A stretch of DNA of 32,541 bases from Ignavibacteria bacterium RIFOXYC2_FULL_35_21 (lineage in GTDB: Bacteria; Bacteroidota; Ignavibacteria; Kapaibacteriales; UBA2268): assembly GCA_001804705.1 (NCBI GenBank), contig MHAY01000069.1, positions 1 to 32,541 of the forward strand. Reading direction: 5' to 3'. Below are positions 15,054 to 23,414 of this stretch, piece after piece (within the stretch, counting starts at the first letter, position 1; every line of letters begins with the position of its first letter). The notes below the pieces were generated by a model that saw only the letters and a program-made list of their open reading frames with translations, searched no databases and had not been told where the DNA came from. A program made the position numbers and the translations under genes.

Positions 15054-16448
15054 ATGAAAAAGTATTTACTATTTCTTCTGTTGGCAGGAATATTGTCATC
15101 CCAGTTCTGGGGCTGTATATCTTACTCAAGGACTGAGACAGATATTTACACTATATCTGAACTTGACACAACAACCCAATATTTAGACAAGAATGCTCCC
15201 GGGAACAGGGATAACGGCATTATCTATTCCTCATCCCGAACAGTTCAATCCGAAAGGATGATGATTCAAAGAGACAGTACAGTTATACGCGAATATCCAA
15301 ACTTTATAAGGCTTGGGCTTTTCGAAAGTATTGGTTTAATAGGGACAAGCGTGGATAGTGCTATTGGTTCGGGAATGTTCGGTATTTTTCCGGATTTAGA
15401 TAATTTAAAAGCTACATATCGTGGAAGCGGCGGTAAAGTGTTCAGCGGTGGACTGTACCGGTTTGGTATAATGGAATTGCGTTTACGTTGGTTTCGGGAT
15501 GCAAAGGATTGGACTTATGGTTTCAGCGGATTTGAGATAATCAGGCCTGATGCCAGAATTGAAAACACTTTGGCAAGCATAGCACCATTCTATCTGAGAA
15601 AAAGGTTTTATTTACGTGAGGAAATTCCATATATAGCAATAACCGGGCACATGGGTTTAGGTTGGTATCCATCCCAATACTTGAATCTTTCTGCTTCTAT
15701 TGATGTAGGCTCAATAGGAGGATTAAACGTAAGGGGATATATCGGCCTTGCTGCAGGAATAAATCTTGCATCAAGCCCTTTCGTTAAGCAGAGTCCGGTG
15801 AATGATTCTAAATCTACAACATCAATTTTTCCGTATGCAGGAATCGGAATATCATTTCTCGATTTCCTGAACAGAGTTCCTGAGACATACAGGGAATGGA
15901 AGGACCACGAACATTCATCGTGGGACATTGGATTGATGCAATTCATATTTATTAATTCGGGAGCAAAATCTCTTTGGATAAGCGACAGCGGCTCTCCAAG
16001 TCTCCTTACGGGATTCATTTTGCGTCTTGCCAATGCTTCTGTGGCTCTGCCTCTTCTCGACTGGAAACTTTATGCCGGAACATCACTTGTAAATTTTGTC
16101 ATACTTGGAGAAAAAGAATGGGGAATGAGTATTTTACCTTTACGTCTTGGCTTCTGGCAGACGGTAATTATGGATGAATTGTCCGTTGAACCTTTCATTG
16201 AGTATAATTACTATCCTTCAAGTTTTGTACACATTGGCGGTAGATTGAACTTGCGTGTAACCGAAGGAATCAATATTGGTTTGGCTGCAGGTTATGCTTC
16301 AGGCTCTACGACAGGCGGCATTGGTAGCGAGATAACTCAAGGTATAGGCTATCCTGACAACTTTACCAGGACCTATATCGGCTTGAGTGTTGGATTATTC
16401 GACAGAATATTTTTCCCCGAACATTTGAGATATTTTAAGAACAAATAA
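15054..16448 (+). CDS. Exported protein of unknown function, probable lipoprotein or outer-membrane protein
   Basis: I do not recognise this 464-aa protein. It begins with a short basic and hydrophobic signal ending SSQFWGC (Cys21), an acceptable but not ideal lipobox, so it is probably a lipoprotein or otherwise exported. The mature part is rich in alternating beta strands with aromatic and Gly residues, for example HMGLGWYPSQYLNLSASIDV, GLAAGINLASSPF, FIEYNYYPSSFVHIGGRLNL and NIGLAAGYASGSTTGGIG, a texture typical of outer-membrane beta barrels. The last stretch ends in a short basic segment. The gene is 9 bp upstream of another exported protein gene, so the two probably form an operon. No catalytic motif was seen. 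Confidence 0.65.
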   Translation: MKKYLLFLLLAGILSSQFWGCISYSRTETDIYTISELDTTTQYLDKNAPGNRDNGIIYSSSRTVQSERMMIQRDSTVIREYPNFIRLGLFESIGLIGTSVDSAIGSGMFGIFPDLDNLKATYRGSGGKVFSGGLYRFGIMELRLRWFRDAKDWTYGFSGFEIIRPDARIENTLASIAPFYLRKRFYLREEIPYIAITGHMGLGWYPSQYLNLSASIDVGSIGGLNVRGYIGLAAGINLASSPFVKQSPVNDSKSTTSIFPYAGIGISFLDFLNRVPETYREWKDHEHSSWDIGLMQFIFINSGAKSLWISDSGSPSLLTGFILRLANASVALPLLDWKLYAGTSLVNFVILGEKEWGMSILPLRLGFWQTVIMDELSVEPFIEYNYYPSSFVHIGGRLNLRVTEGINIGLAAGYASGSTTGGIGSEITQGIGYPDNFTRTYIGLSVGLFDRIFFPEHLRYFKNK

Positions 16449-16457
16449 TCGAGTGCA

Positions 16458-17033
16458 ATGAAAATGAAAATATATCTTTTAATAGTGTGCATTATTTTGG
16501 CAATTGTTCCTGCTTGCGTTAATGAGCAGTTCTCGATTAACATGGGTAATAAAGAATTAATTGTTGGCTTGAAAATGTCAGACACTGAAACAATCGATGA
16601 AGTCAATGACAACTCTGTGATGCTCAATGAAGGGGGGGTTATTGCTTTGAAGAGGCAGGGAATAACAGACCTTGTATCTGATATAACTGTTGACATCAAG
16701 GAGGGTGAGGGCGTATGGTTTGCAATCCGCTGTGCATCCAATAATTATGAAAATCATCCTGCAATTATGTTTACTTTTTCAAAAAACGGATTGACGGTTC
16801 AGGAAAAAGGTAAACCTCTCATTTATCTCGCTCAGTATAAAGCAAGCATGGTCGAACCTTCACGCATTGTTTTCAGAAACGACTGCAAACGATACGATAT
16901 TCTCGTTGACTGCGACACCGTTTACACAGGTTTTACCGAAATTCCTAACACAGAGTATTTATTAATCAAGACTCTTCCAAAATCCAAAGTGTTACTGACC
17001 GGAATCAGCATGAAGGAGAAGGGGGAGGAGTAA
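16458..17033 (+). CDS. Probable lipoprotein of unknown function
   Basis: This 191-aa protein has an N-terminal hydrophobic signal ending AIVPAC (Cys near residue 20), which fits a lipobox. The mature part is predicted beta-rich, with segments such as GVIALKRQGITDLVSDITVD, EGVWFAIRCASNNYENHPAI and SRIVFRNDCKRYDILVDCDT. The layout recalls concanavalin-like jelly-roll domains of sugar-binding or LamG type, but no diagnostic motif is present, so this is only a guess. It follows the 464-aa exported protein by 9 bp, and the two are likely cotranscribed and work together in the envelope. Confidence 0.6.
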   Translation: MKMKIYLLIVCIILAIVPACVNEQFSINMGNKELIVGLKMSDTETIDEVNDNSVMLNEGGVIALKRQGITDLVSDITVDIKEGEGVWFAIRCASNNYENHPAIMFTFSKNGLTVQEKGKPLIYLAQYKASMVEPSRIVFRNDCKRYDILVDCDTVYTGFTEIPNTEYLLIKTLPKSKVLLTGISMKEKGEE

Positions 17034-17067
17034 TTTGAATTAAAACAACGATTACTCATAAATTATA

Positions 17068-17519
17068 ATGAACAAATTTAGAGTATATGCAGACACATCG
17101 GTTTTTGGTGGTTGCTTTGATAAAGAGTTTTCGATAACTAGTCTTGAATTTATTAAGCAAGTCGAAAAAGGAATATACAAATTAATTATATCACCTGTTC
17201 TGCTTGCTGAGTTAAATGATGCTCCAATAGAAGTTCGAAATATTTTATCAAAATTACCGGAAGAATGTTATGAAATATTATTATTTACTGATGAAATAAT
17301 CAAACTCAGAAATAAATATATTGAATCAGGTATAAAAACAAGTAATCACAAATCTGATGCTGAACATGTGGCTGCTGCGACTATTTCAAACGCCGATTTT
17401 ATTGTAAGCTGGAATTCAAACATATTGTACATTTTGATAAAATAAAAGGATTTCAAAACGTCAATTTAGAAAATGGGTATAATGCCATTAATATTTTTTC
17501 ACCACAACAAGTCGTTTAG
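17068..17519 (+). pseudogene. PIN-domain (VapC-like) toxin gene, frameshifted by one missing base
   Basis: The N-terminal 115 residues are a good PIN domain of the YADTSVFGG type: D9 in YADTSVFGGCFD, E48 in LLAELNDAP, D97 in SDAEHVAAATI, and the start of the SWN motif. The frame then runs into NSNILYILIK and stops at 17445. Adding one T in the AATTC at 17413-17417 restores NFKHIVHFDKIKGF and, further on, ENGYNAINIFSPQQVV, the expected end of this family, with a stop at 17517-17519 and 150 aa in total. The restored stop lies 3 bp before the downstream small gene. As sequenced, the toxin would lose its last conserved segment. This is either true inactivation or a one-base sequence error in a short T run. 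Confidence 0.85.
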
Positions 17520-17522
17520 AAT

Positions 17523-17708
17523 ATGAAAGAGAAAAAAAAATTCGATTGCGTTCAAATGAAATGGCACATACAGAAGAAAATCGAAAAAAAATACGCAGGA
17601 ATATCGGATAAAGAAAAATATGAAAGAATTTATGAAGAAATAAAGAATAATCCATTGTTATCAAAATTTGCTGTAATTTTTAAAAATGAAACTGGTTATC
17701 CAGCTTAA
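17523..17708 (+). CDS. Small charged protein, candidate antitoxin of the PIN toxin
   Basis: This 61-aa, strongly charged protein (Lys/Glu-rich) has MKEKKKFDCVQMKWHIQKKI at the start and a predicted helical middle (SDKEKYERIYEEIKNN). It begins 3 bp after the restored stop of the PIN toxin gene, the usual tight layout of toxin-antitoxin pairs. It lacks an AbrB, RHH or HTH DNA-binding motif that I can see. Antitoxin function is inferred only from position and size. Confidence 0.6.
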   Translation: MKEKKKFDCVQMKWHIQKKIEKKYAGISDKEKYERIYEEIKNNPLLSKFAVIFKNETGYPA

Positions 17709-17866
17709 TACATTTACTTAATATAACAACACCTCAATTAATAACACTAATTCAACAATTCTTAACGAACTTTATTTGCTTTGACCTTACCAAATTAATT
17801 TTTATTTTAGACTTACAAATTTAAACCGAACTGTTAATCTTTTTTTCACTAATAAATGGAGGAGTC

Positions 17867-18268
17867 ATGTTTAAAAAATTCCTACTTGCAGTAGTAGTTG
17901 TATTCGTTGCATTAGAGGCAATGGACTTCGTTTTGCACGGATTGATTTTGGCTGGAATATATAAGGAGACGGCGGCAATTTGGCGACCCGATATGAATAA
18001 ACTCATGTGGGCTATGTATGTCGTTACATTCCTTTCGACAATTGGTTTTGTTTATATTTATTATAAACTGATTAATCCCAAGTCACCTTTTATAGGTGTA
18101 TGGTATGGCTTAACATTTGGATTTATTTCAGGATTAGGCATGGGATATGGAACTTATGTGATGTTCCCGATTCCTTACAGTTTAGCTATAATCTGGTTCG
18201 TCGGCTCGATTGTATGCCATGGAATTGCAGGCTGGCTCACAGGAATTATAATAAAAGAAAAAGTGTAG
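17867..18268 (+). CDS. Small integral membrane protein of unknown function
   Basis: This 133-aa hydrophobic protein has four predicted membrane segments, roughly residues 5-30, 45-67, 73-97 and 105-128. Conserved-looking features are the membrane-buried acidic and histidine residues in EAMDFVLHGLILAG, the glycine-rich GLTFGFISGLGMGYGTYVMF, and HGIAGWLTGIIIKEK. A very good Shine-Dalgarno GGAGG lies just upstream of the ATG (GGAGGAGTC), one of the strongest in the window. I do not recognise a named family with certainty. It stands alone, followed by a hairpin at 18305-18338. Confidence 0.75.
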   Translation: MFKKFLLAVVVVFVALEAMDFVLHGLILAGIYKETAAIWRPDMNKLMWAMYVVTFLSTIGFVYIYYKLINPKSPFIGVWYGLTFGFISGLGMGYGTYVMFPIPYSLAIIWFVGSIVCHGIAGWLTGIIIKEKV

Positions 18269-18304
18269 AATTTTAAATTCATTCATTTGAAATTTTTTTT
18301 ATAT

Positions 18305-18338
18305 CATTTCCTGTCAGAAAAGATTCTGACGGGAAATG
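18305..18338. terminator. Strong 15-bp hairpin after the membrane-protein gene
   Basis: CATTTCCTGTCAGAA (18305-18319) pairs with TTCTGACGGGAAATG (18324-18338) around an AAGA loop, with one G-T wobble. It begins 37 nt after the stop codon. There is no U-tract after it, only TTAATATATG, so termination is inferred from position and stem strength. Confidence 0.6.
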
Positions 18339-18486
18339 GTTAATATATGTGTGTTTGGTTAGTTTATTATATAATTATCTTTCATTTTATATATCTTAAA
18401 TTTTCCTGAATTTCCCTTATTTTGCTTACTTTAAAAATTACAATGTTGTTTGTTGTTGTATGTCATCATTTTTCAGATGATTATTA

Positions 18487-19713
18487 ATGGAGTTTAGGTA
18501 TATAATGTTCAGAAAGACGTTCGTCAGAATTACATCTGTTGTTCTTTTAGCTGTTCCCAGTGTTGTCTTCAAAATTTTCAACATTCACACAGACCCGATA
18601 ATATCATCAATAATTTTTGGTTTTGGAATCGTTGTCGCGGCTGTGCTGTTGACATGGGCGGCAGAAGCGGCTCAGATTGATATTTCCGCAAGCTTTGCTA
18701 TTGCTATTCTTGCACTCATCGCAGTTTTACCTGAATATTCTGTTGATATATACTTAGCTTTCAGGGCGGGCAGCCATCCCGAGTATGTGCATTATGCGGC
18801 GGCTAATATGACAGGAAGCAACAGGCTGTTAATAGGAGTTGGCTGGACAGTAGTAGTATTTGCATTTGTTCTTTCAAAAAGATTAAAAGGGAAAAAAGAA
18901 GTTCAGGTCAAATTAGAGCCAAAGGCTAAGCTCGAATTGGCTTTTCTTGGAATCGCAAGCGTGTATAGCTTCTTCATCATTTTTTTTAAGAGAATATCAA
19001 TAATTGATTCAGTTGTCTTGATTATACTATTTTTTACATATATGATTGTTGTATCGAGCGGAGAACAAAGGGAACCACATTTGCGAGAAACTACAAAAGG
19101 TTTTCTGTCATTGACAAAACTTCAGAGATTTTTTGCAGTAAATGGTTTGTTTGCAACTGCAGGAGTAGTAGTATATGTTTGTGCCCAACCATTTGCAGAA
19201 TCTATGATAGACATAGGAACAAAATTTCACATTGATAAGTTTTTGTTGGTGCAGTGGGTAGCTCCAACTGCAACTGAAGCACCTGAACTGCTGGTAGCTG
19301 TGATATTTGCATGGCGGGCACAGGGACAACAAGCCATAGGTACATTGTTATCATCAAAAATAAATCAATGGACTCTCCTGGTGGGGAGCCTTCCGGTAGC
19401 TTATGTTATTGGAGGAGGAGGGCACTCACTGATTCTTGATGCGAGGCAGAGTGAAGAATTTTTACTAACATTAGCACAAACAATCCTGGGATTTGCTATT
19501 ATTCTGAATCTTAGATTCCATATTCGAGATGCCATAATACTTTTTTGTCTATTTTTTATTCAATTTTTATTTCCGGGTACACAGGCAAGAACAATAATTG
19601 CAATTGTATATTTCGTAATAGGAGGAAGCATTATTGTTATTCGCCGGAAGGAAGCATTGGCAGTGTTCAAATCATTATTCAGCAAGAAAAATTTCAAGCC
19701 GAAATTGTTTTAG
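18487..19713 (+). CDS. Sodium/calcium exchanger (CaCA) family antiporter
   Basis: This is a 408-aa multi-spanning membrane protein with the internal pseudo-symmetry of CaCA transporters. The first alpha repeat is seen as LIAVLPEYSVDIYLAFRAG and YAAANMTGSNRLLIG (residues about 78-116, with acidic E83 and N107/N112). The second is PTATEAPELLVAVIFAWRA with AIGTLLSSKINQWTLLVGSLP (about 258-303). The acidic residues in PEY and APE would coordinate the cation. About ten transmembrane helices are visible, with a polar cytosolic loop near 130-150. Transported ions are inferred from the family. The ATG at 18505 (M7) is an alternative start, because GGAG at 18490-18493 lies inside the longer reading. 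It is convergent with the ATPase gene that follows. Confidence 0.85.
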   Translation: MEFRYIMFRKTFVRITSVVLLAVPSVVFKIFNIHTDPIISSIIFGFGIVVAAVLLTWAAEAAQIDISASFAIAILALIAVLPEYSVDIYLAFRAGSHPEYVHYAAANMTGSNRLLIGVGWTVVVFAFVLSKRLKGKKEVQVKLEPKAKLELAFLGIASVYSFFIIFFKRISIIDSVVLIILFFTYMIVVSSGEQREPHLRETTKGFLSLTKLQRFFAVNGLFATAGVVVYVCAQPFAESMIDIGTKFHIDKFLLVQWVAPTATEAPELLVAVIFAWRAQGQQAIGTLLSSKINQWTLLVGSLPVAYVIGGGGHSLILDARQSEEFLLTLAQTILGFAIILNLRFHIRDAIILFCLFFIQFLFPGTQARTIIAIVYFVIGGSIIVIRRKEALAVFKSLFSKKNFKPKLF

Positions 19714-19743
19714 ATATAATTTATTGATATTATAAGGCTAACA

Positions 19744-20931
19744 TCAAAATAAATCCATGGGTTTAATATTTACAAATTCTTTCCACTGGATTCCGCTTTT
19801 TCCAATCAGATATATTTTATGTGGATTGAATTGCTTTTTAAATGCGGATAGTCCTGATGTGCCGTGTGAAGCACTTGTTGTAACTTCAATCCCGATTAGT
19901 TTATTATCTTTTAACAGTACAAAATCAACTTCATCGTTACTACTTTTCCAATAATAAAGATTGATTTGATTTGTTATAGAATAGTTAAGTAAATGTGCTC
20001 CGATTGCAGATTCAACCATCCTTCCCCATTTCTCAGGTTGTGAGGTTATTTTATCAAACCTATCTATGTTCTGTGCTGAAATAAGAGCAGTATTATGAAC
20101 CTGAAATTTTGGAATTGAAGCTCTTTGTCTCAATTTGCTTGTACTATATCGTTCAATACCTGCTAATAAACCTGCATTATCAAGCAAAGACAAATAATGT
20201 GAAAGTGTAGTTGTATTGCCGGCATCCTGCAAATGGCCTAAGATCTTATTAAATGAAATAATTTGGCCGGAATACAAACAGCCTATTTCGAACAAACGTT
20301 TCATTAAAGCAGGTTTATCAACCCGTGTTAGCATTAGTACATCTTTTGAAATACTTGTTTCTATCAAAGCATCACGAATGTATTGCTTCCACCTTCTTTC
20401 ATCATCAATTAAATTAGCACTGCCGGGGTAGCTTCCAAACCAGGCAAACTGCTCTTCGTTAAAGCCAAATGCTTTTTTCATCTCATTAAAATTCCAATGT
20501 CCAAGATAAATGGTCTCAAATCTTCCTGCAAGAGATTCGGTCAAAACTTGTTGTAAAATGACTCTCGAGGAACCGAGTAGAATTACTTTAATAGGTATTT
20601 TATTATTAGTATCAAAATCCCACTCCCTTTTAACTATTTCACTCCAATTTCTGATTTTCTGTATTTCGTCAATAATAAGTAGAAATTCTTTTTTCCCATT
20701 TTGCTTTAGTTTTAAGCGTGCTATATTCCATTGTTCTTCAATCCAAACTTGTTCATTACTTCTAATTAAATCTCCTGATGTAAAATGACAATGTATTAGA
20801 TTCTTTTTTATTAATTGCAATACCATGGTTGTTTTACCAACTTGTCTGGGACCATAAATAACCTGAATGAACCTTCGAGGCTCTTTCACTCTTTTAACTA
20901 ATTCTTTCAATTGCTCTCTTTGAAAATCCAT
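19744..20931 (-). CDS. AAA-type ATPase with C-terminal DUF4143 domain
   Basis: This 395-aa protein belongs to the stand-alone ATP-binding DUF4143 family. The N-terminal ATPase has Walker A GPRQVGKTT (27-35) and Walker B LLIIDEIQ (84-91), then a sensor-like VILLGSSRVILQQ and ESLAGRFETIYLGHWNFNEM. A winged-helix-like segment follows (about 215-260). The C-terminal DUF4143 domain ends with DEVDFVLLKDNKLIGIEVT, which recalls a PD-(D/E)xK core with the lysine replaced. Such genes are common in accessory regions of FCB bacteria; proposed roles range from toxin-like to DNA-related, and none is proven here. The upstream region holds three regularly spaced dyads (20956-21021), so the gene is probably tightly regulated. 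Confidence 0.9.
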   Translation of the reverse strand: MDFQREQLKELVKRVKEPRRFIQVIYGPRQVGKTTMVLQLIKKNLIHCHFTSGDLIRSNEQVWIEEQWNIARLKLKQNGKKEFLLIIDEIQKIRNWSEIVKREWDFDTNNKIPIKVILLGSSRVILQQVLTESLAGRFETIYLGHWNFNEMKKAFGFNEEQFAWFGSYPGSANLIDDERRWKQYIRDALIETSISKDVLMLTRVDKPALMKRLFEIGCLYSGQIISFNKILGHLQDAGNTTTLSHYLSLLDNAGLLAGIERYSTSKLRQRASIPKFQVHNTALISAQNIDRFDKITSQPEKWGRMVESAIGAHLLNYSITNQINLYYWKSSNDEVDFVLLKDNKLIGIEVTTSASHGTSGLSAFKKQFNPHKIYLIGKSGIQWKEFVNIKPMDLF

Positions 20932-20955
20932 AATTTTTACCTTTGAAATTAAATA

Positions 20956-21021
20956 TTTACTCAGTATGTTGAGTAAATTAACTCAATATATTGAGTATAA
21001 TTACTCAGTAAGATGAGTAAA
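20956..21021 (-). promoter_or_regulatory. Array of three ACTCA-N6-TGAGT dyads, 22 bp apart
   Basis: Dyads of the form ACTCA-N6-TGAGT start at 20959, 20981 and 21003, exactly 22 bp apart (about two helical turns). Flanking A/T bases extend the symmetry, most clearly as TTTACTCA and TGAGTAAA in the first. They lie 28-90 bp upstream of the ATPase start. Sites on one DNA face and identical spacing suggest cooperative binding of a dimeric regulator. The regulator is not identified. Confidence 0.8.
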
Positions 21022-21056
21022 ATTAAACAATATTTACATAATTACAAAGAAAATAT

Positions 21057-22163
21057 TTAATCTTGATTCTTTGTTCTTTGAAGTGTTCCTATTCTCCAGC
21101 TTCCATTGTTCTGGATTTCGATAAAGAGAGAAACATCTTTCCCGTTGAGTCTGATTTTTCCACCACGATGCAGAAGTTCTATTGCCTTGTTGGTTTCTTT
21201 ATTATTGAATCCGTTGTTCTTAATTTCTTTCTTCAATTCAACTTCATCAAAAACGAATTTTGAAGCAGAGGGATAATACTGCTCCATTTTGGCAATCGGT
21301 AATTCGTGAGGTACTGACAAAATAATTATTCTCTCACCTTTTACAGCGCCTTTTTCGTAAAAATAAACAATTGCACCGAACATTCCTTTTTTGTCACTCG
21401 TCGCCATATTTGGGAAAACATCAGTTGACACGAGAGCAGTAGGTTTCATTGATTCGTCAATGTCGCTCAACTTTAGTTTGTCGTCAATTATTTTCACTGG
21501 CTCGACTGCAATGAGAAATTTACCGGGCTTAATATCTTTCAGAATGAGTGGGGAATAGCCTTTGAAATTTATACTGTCAATGAGATAGTGCGATGATTGA
21601 ATCTGCAAATTGGATGAAATAAGCGTTGATTTAAGTGAATCTTTATCGGGTGCAAGATATATTTTCAATCCAAGGGGAATTGTTGTAATCAATATTTCAT
21701 TATCCTCCAATCCCGGGTCATTTGAATACTGCTCGCTTAGTGGGACAATAATACTAGAAGAATCTGCGAATACTTTCTCTCCTTTATTAAATTCATCACT
21801 CGTTGACGGATTAGAGTTGTAATTTCCTCCAACAGTTTTATTCAATGTAATTGAAATCGCTGTGTATTCTTTTTCTGTTTGAGTAATTATGAATGGGTCA
21901 CCTTTGGTAAAGGAATAATTCTTTGGATTATTACCATATCTGACAAGTATATAATATGTACCCGAAGAAACATTAACAATAACATTTTTTTTCTTTGGGA
22001 CTTCTACCTGGAGTTCAGTGGGCCCTACAATTTTCACAAAAGCTTTTTCACCGGAGTCATTTATTAAAGTGATTGTGTTAAAATATTTTTGAGCAAATGC
22101 AGATGAGAAAAAAACTAATACAAGTAAGAATGTAAATAATATTTTTAGTAATAAATTTTTCAT
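21057..22163 (-). CDS. Exported protein of unknown function, with PEGA-like beta segments
   Basis: I do not recognise this 368-aa protein as a named family. A signal peptide is clear (MKNLLLKILFTFLLVLVFF up to SSAFAQ, cleavage near residue 24). The first part (about 28-110) is a beta-rich segment with TYYILVRYGNNPKNYSF. A second segment (about 150-225), with ITTIPLGLKIYLAPDK and INFKGYSPLILKDIKPGKFL, resembles PEGA-type surface repeats. The C-terminal third is more soluble, with LHRGGKIRLNGKDVSLFIEI near the end. It is transcribed away from its neighbours, and no partner gene is obvious. Confidence 0.6.
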   Translation of the reverse strand: MKNLLLKILFTFLLVLVFFSSAFAQKYFNTITLINDSGEKAFVKIVGPTELQVEVPKKKNVIVNVSSGTYYILVRYGNNPKNYSFTKGDPFIITQTEKEYTAISITLNKTVGGNYNSNPSTSDEFNKGEKVFADSSSIIVPLSEQYSNDPGLEDNEILITTIPLGLKIYLAPDKDSLKSTLISSNLQIQSSHYLIDSINFKGYSPLILKDIKPGKFLIAVEPVKIIDDKLKLSDIDESMKPTALVSTDVFPNMATSDKKGMFGAIVYFYEKGAVKGERIIILSVPHELPIAKMEQYYPSASKFVFDEVELKKEIKNNGFNNKETNKAIELLHRGGKIRLNGKDVSLFIEIQNNGSWRIGTLQRTKNQD

Positions 22164-22167
22164 ATTA

Positions 22168-22190
22168 GATTCTTCACTTCGTTCAGAATA
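22168..22190. repeat. Dispersed intergenic repeat-like motif (ATTCTTCACTTCGTTCAGAAT)
   Basis: The core TTCTTCACTTCGTTCAGAA is partly self-complementary (ATTCT with AGAAT). From memory it resembles a short motif recurring between genes in many bacterial genomes, in forms such as TTCGCTACGCTCAGAAT. Only one copy was seen here. Confidence 0.45.
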
Positions 22191-22230
22191 ACAAAAAAAA
22201 ATTTTCTAATTTAAAAGAATATAGTTTAAA

Positions 22231-23304
22231 TCAAAGCGAGTAGAAACCTACTTTTTTATATACTTTTCGCAATGTTTTGAATGCAACTGAGTGGGCTTTT
22301 TCAGCACCTTCAGCCAAAACCTCTTTCAATTTATTCTCATCCTTACGAATCTCATTATATTGATTTCTTATCGGATTTAAATGTTCTGCCATAGAATCTG
22401 CAACAATTGCTTTTATAACGCCGAAACCTTTCCCCGCAAATTCTTTTCCTATTTCAATAAAGTTTTTGTTTGTTGCAACATGATACAATGAAATAAGATT
22501 TCCCAAGCCGAACCTGACATTAGTAAAGTCAGAGAATGAGTCCGGATTAACAGAAAAACTTTTAAAATCTTCTAAAGTTAATAATTCTGAGGAATCGGTA
22601 ACAGCCCTTTTTATTTTATTTTTAATTTCTTCGTCGCTGTCTGTTAGAAATATTGTTGCTTTTGAGTTGCCATCAGACTTGGACATTTTCTTTGTTGGTT
22701 CCTGTAAACTCATGATTCTTGCACCTGTATCGGGAATATATGGTTCAGGAATCTTGAAAGTATCGGAATAATTGTGATTGAAACGCTGAGCAATATCGCG
22801 AACAAGCTCGAGATGTTGCTTCTGGTCATCTCCCACGGGAACTAAATCTGCCTGATATAGCAAAATGTCTGCTGCCTGCAAAACCGGATATGCAAATAAT
22901 CCAACATTTACGTTTTCAGAATGTTGAACGGATTTGTCTTTAAATTGTGTCATTCGGCTTAGCTCACCCATTCCTGTGTAACAGTTGAGTACCCAGGCAA
23001 GCTGTGCATGTTCGGAAACATGTGATTGCACGAATAAGACTGATTTGTCGGTGTCAATTCCACAGGCAATAAGCATTGCAGCTATGTCGAGCGTGCTTCT
23101 TCTCAGTTCGGCAGGAACTTGTCTGATAGTGATTGAGTGAAGGTCAACAATTGTGAAAAAGCATTGGTACTCATCCTGCAAAGCCACCCAGTTTTTTATA
23201 GCACCGAAAAGATTGCCGATATGCAGTCCCCCGGTAGGCTGTATGCCGCTCAATATTACAGGGCGATTGCCCGATTTTGAATCATTTGGATTTATAGAAT
23301 TCAT
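22231..23304 (-). CDS. trpS: Tryptophanyl-tRNA synthetase
   Basis: TrpS charges tRNA-Trp with tryptophan. The 357-aa class I synthetase shows the HIGH-type motif in GGLHIGN (28-31) and the KMSKS motif in KKMSKSDGNS (206-210), with the tryptophan-pocket stretch NCYTGMGELSRMTQFKDKS (108-125) and QAADILLYQADLVPVGDD between them. Length and motif spacing fit bacterial TrpS. It has its own start on the reverse strand, 110 bp from the next gene upstream. No T-box, leader peptide or attenuator was recognised in front of it. Confidence 0.97.
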   Translation of the reverse strand: MNSINPNDSKSGNRPVILSGIQPTGGLHIGNLFGAIKNWVALQDEYQCFFTIVDLHSITIRQVPAELRRSTLDIAAMLIACGIDTDKSVLFVQSHVSEHAQLAWVLNCYTGMGELSRMTQFKDKSVQHSENVNVGLFAYPVLQAADILLYQADLVPVGDDQKQHLELVRDIAQRFNHNYSDTFKIPEPYIPDTGARIMSLQEPTKKMSKSDGNSKATIFLTDSDEEIKNKIKRAVTDSSELLTLEDFKSFSVNPDSFSDFTNVRFGLGNLISLYHVATNKNFIEIGKEFAGKGFGVIKAIVADSMAEHLNPIRNQYNEIRKDENKLKEVLAEGAEKAHSVAFKTLRKVYKKVGFYSL

Positions 23305-23414
23305 TCAAGAAATAAAAATTAACAGCTTACAAAATTTTTCAATTTCAAAGATAAGCTATTAATTAATGATTTACAATTAAGGTATTTGTTGTTTTGAGTT
23401 GAACATTTACATAA

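Noticed and set aside
20956-21021. CRISPR-like array
   Set aside because: The units are palindromic with 22-bp period and no unique spacers of CRISPR length; an operator array fits better.
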